From assembly GCF_016860545.1 (NCBI RefSeq), contig NZ_BNEB01000003.1, positions 806,001 through 870,000 on the forward strand: a stretch of 64,000 nt of DNA, in the 5' to 3' direction. The position numbers and the translations under genes are program-made. Origin of the DNA: Streptomyces asoensis. Lineage in GTDB: Bacteria > Actinomycetota > Actinomycetes > Streptomycetales > Streptomycetaceae. Shown one piece after another: positions 26,400 to 34,092 of the stretch. A model generated the notes under the pieces. The model saw only the letters and a list, made by a program, of their open reading frames with translations. It searched no databases and was not told the origin of the DNA. The first letter of the stretch is position 1. Each line of letters begins with the position of its first letter.

Positions 26400-26816
26400 A
26401 TGCTCACTCCCGTCACCGACTCCGACGGCGCGCCCTTCTGGCGCTACGCCGCCCGGGGCGAACTCCGCGTCCAGGCCTGCGGCGCGTGCGGCGAACCCCG
26501 CTTCCCGCCCCGCCCGTGCTGCCCGCACTGCCGGTCCTTCGCCTCCGAGTGGCGGCTGATGTCGGGGCAGGGCCGGATCTGGTCCTGGGTCGTCCCGCAC
26601 CCGCCCCTGCTCCCCGACTACGCGGCGCTGGCCCCTTACAACGTGATCCTCGTCGAGCTCGCCGAGGCGCCCCGCATCCGGCTGGTCGGCAACCTGGTGA
26701 GCGCGCCGGGCGCGGCCCTGGACTCCTTTCCCCCCGACCGGATCCGGATCGGCGCGCGCGTGCGGGCCGTGTTCACCGGCGACGGGCTCGTGCAGTGGGT
26801 CCTGGAGCGGCCGTGA
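26400..26816 (+). CDS. Zn-ribbon / OB-fold DUF35 protein, partner of the Ltp2-type protein
   Basis: 138 aa from ATG 26400 (GAGGAGC upstream). An N-terminal rubredoxin-like zinc ribbon uses C27xxC30 and C41xxC44, followed by an OB fold (from about 50, GQGRIWSWVVPHPP). In steroid degraders such DUF35 domains bind Ltp aldolases and are required for their activity, and can carry or position acyl-CoA. Adjacent to the Ltp2-type gene and just before a crotonase, so a complex with the former is the simplest inference. Confidence 0.88.
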   Translation: MLTPVTDSDGAPFWRYAARGELRVQACGACGEPRFPPRPCCPHCRSFASEWRLMSGQGRIWSWVVPHPPLLPDYAALAPYNVILVELAEAPRIRLVGNLVSAPGAALDSFPPDRIRIGARVRAVFTGDGLVQWVLERP

Positions 26817-27586
26817 GCGTAGGCCTCGGCACCGACAAGGACACCGGCGTCGCCGTCGTCACCCTCGACCGGCCGGCCCGGCTCAACGCCATCGACCTGG
26901 AGACGGTGCGTGACCTGAAGGACACCTGGCGGCAGTTGCGCTTCGACGACGACGTGCGGGCCGTCGTCCTCACCGGGTCCGGACAGCGGGCGTTCAGCAC
27001 CGGCCTCGACCGGGACGCCGTCGTGCCGCAGCCCGGGTCCCCCTTCATGCAGGACGATCCGCTGCTCACCGTCGGGCCGAAGGCGAACGACCTGTGGAAG
27101 CCGGTCGTCGCCGCCGTGGAGGGGATGGCGTGCGGGGGCGCCTTCTACCTCCTCGGGGAGTGCGAGTTCATCGTGGCCGGCGCCGACGCCGTGTTCTTCG
27201 ACCCGCACACCGCCTACGGGATGGTCAGCGCCTACGAGTCGGTGCTGCTGGCGCAGCGGATGCCGTACGGGGAGGCCGCGCGGCTGATGCTGATGGGCAC
27301 GGCGGAACGGATCTCCGCGCGCCGCGCCCACGAGGTCGGGTTCGTCTCCGAGCTCACCGACACCGGCGCGGCCCTGTCCGCCGCCGTCGCCTGCGCCACC
27401 GTGATCGCCGGGTATCCCCCGGCCGGTGTCCAGGGCACCGTGCGGGCGCTGTGGTCGGCGAAGGAGGCGGCCCGCACGATGGGCTTCGCCCAGGCCCCGC
27501 ACCTCATCTCCCTGGGCAACCTGCCGAGCGAGGAGCAGACCCGGCTGTTCACCACCCGATCGGCCGCCCGGCCCCGCGTGCGCTGA
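26813..27586 (+). CDS. Enoyl-CoA hydratase/isomerase family protein
   Basis: 257 aa from GTG 26813, overlapping the DUF35 stop by four bases (GTGA). Crotonase fold: VVTLDRPARLNAIDL at the N-terminus, oxyanion-hole half FSTGLDRD near 62, and the second oxyanion segment VEGMACGGAFYLLGECEFI near 104. It probably hydrates, isomerises or hydrolyses an enoyl-CoA intermediate; which of these cannot be read. Last gene of the regulon operon that begins at 25158, and convergent with the secreted protein gene with only 5 nt between them. Confidence 0.9.
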   Translation: MSVGLGTDKDTGVAVVTLDRPARLNAIDLETVRDLKDTWRQLRFDDDVRAVVLTGSGQRAFSTGLDRDAVVPQPGSPFMQDDPLLTVGPKANDLWKPVVAAVEGMACGGAFYLLGECEFIVAGADAVFFDPHTAYGMVSAYESVLLAQRMPYGEAARLMLMGTAERISARRAHEVGFVSELTDTGAALSAAVACATVIAGYPPAGVQGTVRALWSAKEAARTMGFAQAPHLISLGNLPSEEQTRLFTTRSAARPRVR

Positions 27587-27591
27587 GCCGT

Positions 27592-28131
27592 TCAGGTGGC
27601 CGGGGCGTAGGGCTCGGGGTCGCAGTGGTCGGCCTTCGCCGCGGCGGCCGGGCCGGAGAGGGCCACCTGTACGGTCGCCGTGTCGTTGCCGCCGACGTAT
27701 TCGTCCGTGCTCCGCCGCTCCACCGTGCGGGAACCGGCGTCGAGGAAGTCGACCGTGACGGTGAAGTAGGCGCCGGCCGGGCCGGGATTGGTGACCTCCA
27801 CCGTGGCGTACGCCTCGCCCGGCGTCGCGCAGGTGATCAGCTCCACCGAGGCGTCCCGCCGCGTGGTGGACGTGCTCGAGGAGCCGCCGCCGGAGGTGCC
27901 CCCCGTCACGTCGTCATCGTCGTCGTAGTCGTGGTAGGTGCTCCCCGACGAGCCGCCGGACGTCGAACCCGACGACGACGAGCTGTCGTGGTCCTGGCCC
28001 GAGCTGCTGCACCCGCCTCCGCCACCGCTGTGACGGCTGCCGTGGCCCCTGCTCGTCGAGAAACCGGTCAGCGCCAGCGCGACGAACACGGTCACGGCCG
28101 TGAATTTGAGTGTGTGCCCCCGTCGATCCAT
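27592..28131 (-). CDS. Secreted low-complexity Ser/Gly-rich protein
   Basis: 179 aa from ATG 28131. A hydrophobic signal (TAVTVFVALALTGFS) spans about residues 11-25. Residues about 35-95 are dominated by Gly, Ser, Asp and Thr with a run of six Asp-rich positions (YHDYDDDDD). The C-terminal 85 residues look folded, with a beta-sandwich character (ASVELITCATPGEAYATVEV, GAYFTVTVDFLDAGSRTV) similar to extracytoplasmic carbohydrate-binding or FxLYD-like domains. The cysteine near 41 does not sit in a lipobox, so secretion rather than lipid anchoring is favoured. Function unknown. It lies immediately downstream of afsK. Confidence 0.72.
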   Translation of the reverse strand: MDRRGHTLKFTAVTVFVALALTGFSTSRGHGSRHSGGGGGCSSSGQDHDSSSSSGSTSGGSSGSTYHDYDDDDDVTGGTSGGGSSSTSTTRRDASVELITCATPGEAYATVEVTNPGPAGAYFTVTVDFLDAGSRTVERRSTDEYVGGNDTATVQVALSGPAAAAKADHCDPEPYAPAT

Positions 28132-28298
28132 ACCGACACCCTAGGCACGACCTGTCACGACCATGTCACCGCGTGGCGACCGGCCGGTCCCCGGCGTAGC
28201 GTCTGCGGTGACGGCCGCCGTCCGGCTCCCTTCCGTGCACCCGGCACGACGGCCGTCCCGGGCCGTCAGCCGCACGGCCGCCGGATCGGCGGCACGGA

Positions 28299-30671
28299 TC
28301 AGGCCGTTCTCGCCGTGCCCGTGCCCTTCTCCGCGTCCAGCGCGTAGACACAGCGGTCCTTGCTGGACGCGTACACCACACCGTCGCGGACCAGCGGGGA
28401 GCCGGTGATCTCGCCGCCGGTCGCCAGCTTCCAGCGCAGCCTGCCGTCGTCGGCCTTCAGCGTGTACAGCAGGTGGTCCGTCGAACCGAAGTGGATACGC
28501 CCCTCGGCGACCGCCGGGGCGCCCACGATGTCGCCACCCGCCTGGAAGCGCCACTTCGGCGTGCCGGTGACCGCGTCCAGGGTGTAGAGCCCCTTGCCGC
28601 TGCCCACGTGCACATGCCCGGCCGCCACCAGCACCGGGTCGACGGAGGAGCGGGCCTCCGTGGCGATGCGCCAGCGGTCGCGCCCGTCGGTGGCGTCGAT
28701 GGCGTACACGGTGCCGAGGTAGTCGGCGAGGTAGACGCCACCGCCGGTCACCGCGGGGCCGGGGACGAAGGCCGGCGGGGACAGGAACACCGCCGGCGCC
28801 TCGAAGTGCCAGCGCACCATGCCGCTCGCGATGTCGACGGCGAGGACCCGGGTGCCGGCGGCGAGGTAGACGTAGCCGTCGGAGGCGGGGGTGACACGGA
28901 CCGGGACGCCGCCGCAGGAGGCCGTGTCGCCGATCGGGTACGACCAGCGCTCCTCGCCCGTGCGGGCGTCCAGGGCTCTGAGCCGGGCGTCCTGCCACAC
29001 GAAGACCGTGCCCTCGTGCAGGGCGGGTCCGGCCTCCGGGGACTCGAAGTCGGTCTGGCAGCCGCTGATCTCCCACAGCTTCTGCCCGGTCGAGGCCTCC
29101 CAGGCCTGGACGCCGCCGCCGCGCGTGGCGGTGACGACCGTGCCCCGGTCCGCCTTCAGCGCGTAGACCCAGGCGTCCGTGGACAGCCGCCACAGGTCGG
29201 CGCCCTCGCGGGCGTCCAGGGCGAACAGGGTGGGGCCGTCGGAGGCGTGCACCCGGCCGTCCGCGACCGCCATCGACCAGGCCACGTCCCGCGTCTTGAA
29301 GCGGCGCCGGCCGGTGGCCACGTCCAGGGCGTGCACCTCGAAGGAGGTGACGTAGACGAGGTCCCCGGCAACGGACGGCGTACCCCACACATCGTTCGAC
29401 ATGCGAAAACGCCAGGGCCGCCAGCCCGCCGGGGTGTCCGGGGGGCCGCTCTGGGTGGCCGGCAGGGCGGTGTCGGCGCCGTTGACGCCGGGGGTCGGGC
29501 GGGACCAGCTGGCGACCAGGCCGGGCTCGGCCACCGGCGCCTTCACGGCGGCCGTGGCGCGGACGTCGGCGACGCGCGGGCCGGGCCCGATCGGCACGGC
29601 CGCGCCCGCCAGCCGGACCGGACCGGTGTCGGGGGCGCCGACGGCGATCGGGGCCGGCCGGGTGAGCACCACGGGGGCGTGCGACGGCGGGGGCGGAACG
29701 GCCGGTACGGCGGGACGGGCCATGCCCACGCCACCGCCGCCGCTGCGGGGGCTCGGCGGAGCCGGTTTCGCCGGGCGGCCGCCGCGGCGGGTCTCGATGA
29801 GGGTGACCGCCTTCTCGGGCAGCCAGGCCGACGCCGTTCCGCTGTCGTCGGAGCCGGAGCCGAAGAGGTGGGGGGCGAGCTGGGCCTGGAGGTCGGCCGG
29901 GTTCGGGCGGGCCGTGGCCTCCATCTGCATACAGGACTCGATGAGCGGGCGCAGCTCGTCGGGCAGACCCTCCAGGTCCGGGCCCTCGCGCAGCAGCATG
30001 AAGACCGTCTCGACCGGGTTGGCGCCGTGGAAGGGGGGATGGCCGGTGGCGGCGAAGACGAGCATCGAGCCGAGCGAGAAGACGTCGCTCGCGCCGGTCA
30101 CGCTGCGTGAGTCCTTGGCCTGCTCGGGGGACATGTAGGCGGGAGTGCCGACGGCCACGTTGGTCATCGTCAGACGGGTGTTCGAAACACCGGAGGCGAT
30201 ACCGAAGTCGATCACCCGGGGCCCGTCCTCGACGACGAGCACGTTGGACGGCTTCAGGTCACGGTGGACCAGCCCGGCGCCGTGGATCGACTGGAGCGCC
30301 TCGGCGACACCCGCCGCGAGCCAGCGCACGGCCTGGGCCGGCATGGGCCCGCAGTCGTTCACTATTTCCTCGAGGGAGGGCGCGGGCACGTAGGCGGTGG
30401 CCAGCCAGGGCACGGCGGCACGGGGATCGGCGTCGACGACGGCGGCCGTGTAGAAGCCGGAGACCGCGCGGGCCGCCTCCACCTCGCGCGTGAAACGCAC
30501 CCGGAAGAGCTGGTCCTCGGCGAGCTCGGTCCGGACCGTCTTGATCGCCACGCGCCGACCCGAGGCCGAGCGGGCCAGGTAGACCAGCCCCATGCCGCCG
30601 GCACCCAGCCGTCCCAGCACCTCGAACGGCCCGATCCGCCGCGGATCGTGCTGCGTCAGCTGATCCACCAC
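28299..30671 (-). CDS. afsK: AfsK, membrane-associated Ser/Thr protein kinase
   Basis: 790 aa from GTG 30671 (VVDQLTQHDP, GGGGAGG upstream). The kinase domain occupies about 15-275: glycine loop GRLGAGGMG (20-28), K44, catalytic HRDLKPSN with D138, DFG 155-157. Thr168 lies in the activation loop at the position I recall as the autophosphorylation site in S. coelicolor AfsK. A Pro/Ala-rich linker (about 310-400) leads to a C-terminal PQQ-type beta-propeller with repeats such as VWQDARLRALDARTGEERW. The N-terminal 300 residues match my memory of AfsK. It phosphorylates AfsR to raise afsS transcription and also affects apical growth. No regulon palindrome. Confidence 0.95.
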   Translation of the reverse strand: MVDQLTQHDPRRIGPFEVLGRLGAGGMGLVYLARSASGRRVAIKTVRTELAEDQLFRVRFTREVEAARAVSGFYTAAVVDADPRAAVPWLATAYVPAPSLEEIVNDCGPMPAQAVRWLAAGVAEALQSIHGAGLVHRDLKPSNVLVVEDGPRVIDFGIASGVSNTRLTMTNVAVGTPAYMSPEQAKDSRSVTGASDVFSLGSMLVFAATGHPPFHGANPVETVFMLLREGPDLEGLPDELRPLIESCMQMEATARPNPADLQAQLAPHLFGSGSDDSGTASAWLPEKAVTLIETRRGGRPAKPAPPSPRSGGGGVGMARPAVPAVPPPPSHAPVVLTRPAPIAVGAPDTGPVRLAGAAVPIGPGPRVADVRATAAVKAPVAEPGLVASWSRPTPGVNGADTALPATQSGPPDTPAGWRPWRFRMSNDVWGTPSVAGDLVYVTSFEVHALDVATGRRRFKTRDVAWSMAVADGRVHASDGPTLFALDAREGADLWRLSTDAWVYALKADRGTVVTATRGGGVQAWEASTGQKLWEISGCQTDFESPEAGPALHEGTVFVWQDARLRALDARTGEERWSYPIGDTASCGGVPVRVTPASDGYVYLAAGTRVLAVDIASGMVRWHFEAPAVFLSPPAFVPGPAVTGGGVYLADYLGTVYAIDATDGRDRWRIATEARSSVDPVLVAAGHVHVGSGKGLYTLDAVTGTPKWRFQAGGDIVGAPAVAEGRIHFGSTDHLLYTLKADDGRLRWKLATGGEITGSPLVRDGVVYASSKDRCVYALDAEKGTGTARTA

Positions 30672-30849
30672 TTGCCTGCCACCTCCCCGTACGAACCGCG
30701 TCACCCACTTGTGTACACGGCCCCGTGCAGCGTCTCACCCACCGCACCGCCATGGCGGCACGCACCCTGATTCTTCCTGGCCGGGCGGCCGGTTGCGAAC
30801 CCGGGGGCAATCGGGGTGTCTCATCTCATATCCGCGTATAAAGCCCTGC

Positions 30850-31572
30850 TCAGCGCTCGAGAAGCGCGAACGACGCCCCTTGATTGTCCGTGACGACGGC
30901 CACAGTTCCGTACGACGCGGTGAACGGACCCGCCTGCACCCGGCCCCCGAGCCGGCTCACCGAGCCGAGCGCGCTCTCGCAGTCCGCCACCCCGAAGTGG
31001 ACGAGGAAGTGCGGCGGCATGACGTCCGGGAAGACGTCCCCGACCGGGGCCCGGCCGAAGTCGGGCTCGGCGCCGGGCCCGAACAGCGCCTCGTGGAAGA
31101 GATGGCCGTAGAAGGTGTTGGCGGCCTCGGTGTCGCGGGCGTAGAGCTGCGCCCAGGCGAAGGCGCCGGGCTCGTGCCGTACGCCGAAACCGGGATGGCC
31201 GGCCGGCTGCCACAGACCGAAGACCGCGCCCTCGGGATCGGCGGCCAGGGCCGCGGTGCCCGCCCCGTCCACCGGCAGCGGCGCCATCACCACCTGTCCG
31301 CCCGCCCGCTGGATACGGCGGGCGGTGGTCTGCGCGTCCGGGGTCGCGAAGTACACCGTCCACACGGTGGGCATCCGGCCGTCCGTCTTGTGGGCCAGCG
31401 CCGCCACCGGCGCCCCCGCCAGCCGGGCCCATACGGAGGAGCCGTACGCCGCCTCGAAGTCCCACCCGAAGAGCTCACCGTAGAACCGCTTGCCCGCGTC
31501 CACGTCAGGAAGCTGGGCGTCCACCCAGCAGGGGACGCCCTCTGCGTACACCGATGCCCTGTTTTCGGCCAT
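30850..31572 (-). CDS. kbpA: VOC/glyoxalase-family protein, probable AfsK inhibitor KbpA
   Basis: 240 aa from ATG 31572; TACGTT stands 6 nt upstream with no ribosome site, so a leaderless message is likely. Two VOC modules are visible: residues about 10-115 (PCWVDAQLPDVDAGKRFYGEL) and about 130-238 (AWAQLYARDTEAANTFYGHLF). Metal ligands of active glyoxalases are not clear. In S. coelicolor the gene directly upstream of afsK encodes KbpA, which binds unphosphorylated AfsK and inhibits it. The position, direction and similar length make this its probable counterpart. The afsK gene follows after 178 nt. Confidence 0.72.
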   Translation of the reverse strand: MAENRASVYAEGVPCWVDAQLPDVDAGKRFYGELFGWDFEAAYGSSVWARLAGAPVAALAHKTDGRMPTVWTVYFATPDAQTTARRIQRAGGQVVMAPLPVDGAGTAALAADPEGAVFGLWQPAGHPGFGVRHEPGAFAWAQLYARDTEAANTFYGHLFHEALFGPGAEPDFGRAPVGDVFPDVMPPHFLVHFGVADCESALGSVSRLGGRVQAGPFTASYGTVAVVTDNQGASFALLER

Positions 31573-31686
31573 GCAGCCAACGTAACGGCGGTTCACGCAA
31601 GCCGCAGACCAGGCACACCCGCCTCCGCACCCCCACGCACCCCATTTGCAGTCGGCCGAATAGCGCTCCGATCACCCCTCGGTAAG

Positions 31687-31701
31687 CTGACGGCATGACA
31701 G
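31687..31701. promoter_or_regulatory. Degenerate regulon palindrome over the TetR gene start
   Basis: CTGACGGCATGACAG keeps the whole left half-site and 12 of 15 consensus positions, and covers the ATG of the TetR gene (31695). A TAAGCT -10-like box (31683-31688) overlaps it. It would fit weak autoregulation, but a chance half-site cannot be excluded. Confidence 0.4.
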
Positions 31702-32342
31702 GACAAGTGCGTACCGTCGACGGCCGCGTGGCCGGTCGGCGCGGGCAGGCGACGCGGCAGAAGCTGCTCGACTGCCTCAGCGAGATGCTCAGCTCCTCTC
31801 CTTACCGGGACGTCAAGGTCATCGATGTCGCCCGGAAGGCGGGCACTTCGCCCGCGACCTTCTACCAGTACTTCCCGGACGTCGAGGGCGCGGTACTGGA
31901 GATCGCCGAGCAAATGGCAGCCGAGGGCGCCGAGTTGACCGGTCTGGTCGCCGGACGGTCCTGGGTCGGCAAGGCGGGCTGGCAGACGGCGCAGGAACTC
32001 GTCGACGGCTTCCTGGAGTTCTGGCGGAAGAACGACGCGATCCTGCGGGTGGTCGACCTCGGCGCGGCGGAGGGGGACAAGCGCTTCTACAAACTCCGCA
32101 TGAAGATCCTCAACTCGGTGAACAACTCCCTGTCGGACGCGGTCGCGGAGTTGCAGTCCAAGGGGCGGGTCGACAAGGACGTGAACCCGGCCGCGGTCGC
32201 CGGCGCGCTCGTCGCGATGCTCGCGGCGGTCGCCTCGCACCAGAAGGGATTCCAGACGTGGGGCGTCAAGCAGGCTGAACTCAAGCCGAACCTGGCACTG
32301 TTGGTACACCTGGGCATCACCGGCAAGAAGCCGACGAAGTAG
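31695..32342 (+). CDS. TetR family transcriptional regulator, candidate regulator of the local regulon
   Basis: 215 aa. The N-terminal HTH spans about 17-65 with the recognition segment TSPATFYQYF at 51-60. The C-terminal part (about 75-200) is helical and would hold the ligand pocket; no family ligand can be named. TAAGCT lies 6 nt before the ATG, so the transcript is probably leaderless. It is the only TetR gene in the window, lies between regulon operons, and has a half-conserved operator at its own start. TetR proteins bind short palindromes and usually release on a small ligand, often an acyl-CoA in catabolic systems. Assignment to this regulon is inference. A strong terminator follows. 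Confidence 0.9.
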   Translation: MTGQVRTVDGRVAGRRGQATRQKLLDCLSEMLSSSPYRDVKVIDVARKAGTSPATFYQYFPDVEGAVLEIAEQMAAEGAELTGLVAGRSWVGKAGWQTAQELVDGFLEFWRKNDAILRVVDLGAAEGDKRFYKLRMKILNSVNNSLSDAVAELQSKGRVDKDVNPAAVAGALVAMLAAVASHQKGFQTWGVKQAELKPNLALLVHLGITGKKPTK

Positions 32343-32380
32343 CCCGGCCCCCGTGCCCTTACGGCCAAGTCCTGTCTGTC

Positions 32381-32410
32381 AGGCGGCAGCTCACCCGTGA
32401 GCTGCCGCCT
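32381..32410. terminator. Bidirectional hairpin between TetR and Lrp genes
   Basis: A 13-bp perfect stem (32381-32393 with 32398-32410) and 4-nt loop lie between these convergent genes. Confidence 0.8.
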
Positions 32411-32425
32411 GCCGCGCTGTCGGCC

Positions 32426-32878
32426 TCACGCGGGCAGCGCACGGTCCTTCACCACGTGCTTCATCACCAGCGTCGACGTCAGCCGCTGCACCCCCGGCAG
32501 GGTCGCGAGGCGCTCGTCGTACAGCCGCTGGAAGGCCGCGAGGTCGGCGGTGGCCACCCGCAGCAGGTAGTCGGGCTCCCCGAAGAGCCGCTGGGCGTCC
32601 AGGACGTGCTCCACCTCGCCCACCGCCCGCTCGAACCCGGCGACCGTGTCCCGGTCCTCCTGCCGCATCGAGACGAAGACCAGTGCCTCGAAGTTCAGCC
32701 CGACGGCGGCCGGCTCGACGACCGCCCGGTAGCCGCTGATCGCCCCGGACCGCTCCAGCTCACGCAGCCGCCGGTGGCAGGGCGAGACGCTCAGCCGCAC
32801 CCGTGCGGCCAGCTCGGTGACGGTCAGCCGCCCGTCCTGCTGCAACTCGGCAAGAATCTTCCGGTCCATGTCGTCCAT
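32426..32878 (-). CDS. Lrp/AsnC family transcriptional regulator
   Basis: 150 aa from ATG 32878 (GGGGGAAG upstream). N-terminal HTH: DMDRKILAELQQDGRLTVTELAARVRLS with recognition helix VSPCHRRLRELE; C-terminal RAM ligand-binding domain from about 65, with VEHVLDAQRLFGEPDYLLRV. Lrp proteins sense amino acids and often control a divergent exporter. Here a LysE-type exporter starts 83 nt away on the other strand, so this pair is probably a classic regulator-exporter unit, independent of the catabolic regulon. Confidence 0.92.
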   Translation of the reverse strand: MDDMDRKILAELQQDGRLTVTELAARVRLSVSPCHRRLRELERSGAISGYRAVVEPAAVGLNFEALVFVSMRQEDRDTVAGFERAVGEVEHVLDAQRLFGEPDYLLRVATADLAAFQRLYDERLATLPGVQRLTSTLVMKHVVKDRALPA

Positions 32879-32960
32879 GGGGTGGATCTTCCCCCGGATC
32901 GGCGCATATCGCGAAAACTTCGGGAACACTTTCGGCCGCAACGCGCCTAATGTCCCCGGT

Positions 32961-33575
32961 ATGGACTCGGGAACGCTGATTTCTTTCCTCGCCGTGGACC
33001 TGCTGCTGGTCTGCGTGCCGGGCGCCGACTGGGCGTACGTGATCTCCGCCGGGCTGCGCGGCCGTTCGGTGGGCGCGGCGGTCGGCGGCCTGGTGAGCGG
33101 GTACGCCCTGCACACGGCGCTGGCCGCGGCGGGCCTGGCGGTGCTGGTCGCGGGCTCACCGGCGCTGCTGACCGGGCTGACGGTGGCGGGCGCCGCGTAC
33201 CTGGTGTGGCTGGGCTGGGCGGTGCTGCGGCGGCCGGGGACACCCGGCGCGGGCGAGGAGATCACCGGGGGCGGCGCGCGGGTGTTCCTGCGCGGGGCGG
33301 CGATCAGCGGCCTGAACCCCAAGGGGCTGCTGCTCTACCTCTCGGTCCTGCCGCAGTTCCTGGACCGGGGAGCCGACCGGCTGCCCGTGGCGGCGCAGAC
33401 GACCGTGCTCGGCCTGCTGCACATGGCGTGCTGCGCCGCCGTCTACCTGGCGGTGGGCGTCCTGGCCCGCAGGCTGCTGGGCGCCCGCCCGGCGGCGGCC
33501 CGCGCGGTCTCCCGCACGTCCGGCGCGGCAATGCTGGGCATCGGCGCCTTCCTGCTGCTCCAGCACGCGTTCTGA
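32961..33575 (+). CDS. LysE family amino-acid exporter
   Basis: 204 aa with five or six membrane segments: ISFLAVDLLLVCVPGADWAY carrying the LysE/RhtB PGAD motif, a second GLVSGYALHTALAAAGLAVLV, then AYLVWLGWAVLRRP, LNPKGLLLYLSVLPQF and two at the C-terminus. It exports amino acids or related small molecules across the membrane. TAATGT lies 7 nt before the ATG, so a leaderless transcript is likely. It is divergent from the Lrp regulator, which probably controls it. Confidence 0.92.
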   Translation: MDSGTLISFLAVDLLLVCVPGADWAYVISAGLRGRSVGAAVGGLVSGYALHTALAAAGLAVLVAGSPALLTGLTVAGAAYLVWLGWAVLRRPGTPGAGEEITGGGARVFLRGAAISGLNPKGLLLYLSVLPQFLDRGADRLPVAAQTTVLGLLHMACCAAVYLAVGVLARRLLGARPAAARAVSRTSGAAMLGIGAFLLLQHAF

Positions 33576-33618
33576 CCTCTCCCGCGCGCCCCGGCCGACC
33601 CCGCAAACCCGGTGCCCG

Positions 33619-34092
33619 TCAGCTCCGGGGAGTGAGCCGGAACAGCCGGATCTGCCGTTCCACCCGGTCCTGATAGGTCGCGTACGGCGGCCAGAACGCC
33701 AGCAGCGCCTTCCAGACGGCCGCCCGCTCCTCCCCGGTCAGCAGCACGGCCGTCACCGGGACGTCCCGGCCCTTCCAGCTGATCTCGGCGTCGGGCCGGG
33801 CGAGAAGGTTGCCGGTCCAGGCGGGATGACCGGTACGGCCGAAGTTGGAGCCGACCAGGATCCAGCTGCCGCCGCCCTCCTCGGGCATGCAGGCCAGCGG
33901 CGCACGGCGCGGCAGCCCGCTCCTGGCGCCGGTGGACGTCAGGATCACGCCCGGCAGCATCTGGGCGCTGAGCAGTACCTTCCCCCGGGTGAGGCGGTGG
34001 ACGGCCCGGTCGAGAGCGGGGATCACATGCGGCGCGACCTTCGCGAAAGCCCGGGTCGAGGACACCTTCTGCACCAGCCGGACACCGATCAC
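33619..34092 (-). CDS. Nitroreductase-family deazaflavin-dependent oxidoreductase (DUF385/Ddn-like)
   Basis: 157 aa from GTG 34092, with GGAGG upstream and a 4-nt overlap (GTGA) with the upstream acyl-CoA dehydrogenase stop. Family block ILTSTGARSGLPRRAPLACM followed by SWILVGSNFGRTGHPAWTGNL identifies the F420-binding split-barrel group. It is the second member in the window (see 11668) but the only one in the regulon. It could reduce an enone or accept hydride in concert with the coupled dehydrogenase. Operon: 35324 to 33619, controlled by palindrome site 8. Confidence 0.88.
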   Translation of the reverse strand: MIGVRLVQKVSSTRAFAKVAPHVIPALDRAVHRLTRGKVLLSAQMLPGVILTSTGARSGLPRRAPLACMPEEGGGSWILVGSNFGRTGHPAWTGNLLARPDAEISWKGRDVPVTAVLLTGEERAAVWKALLAFWPPYATYQDRVERQIRLFRLTPRS

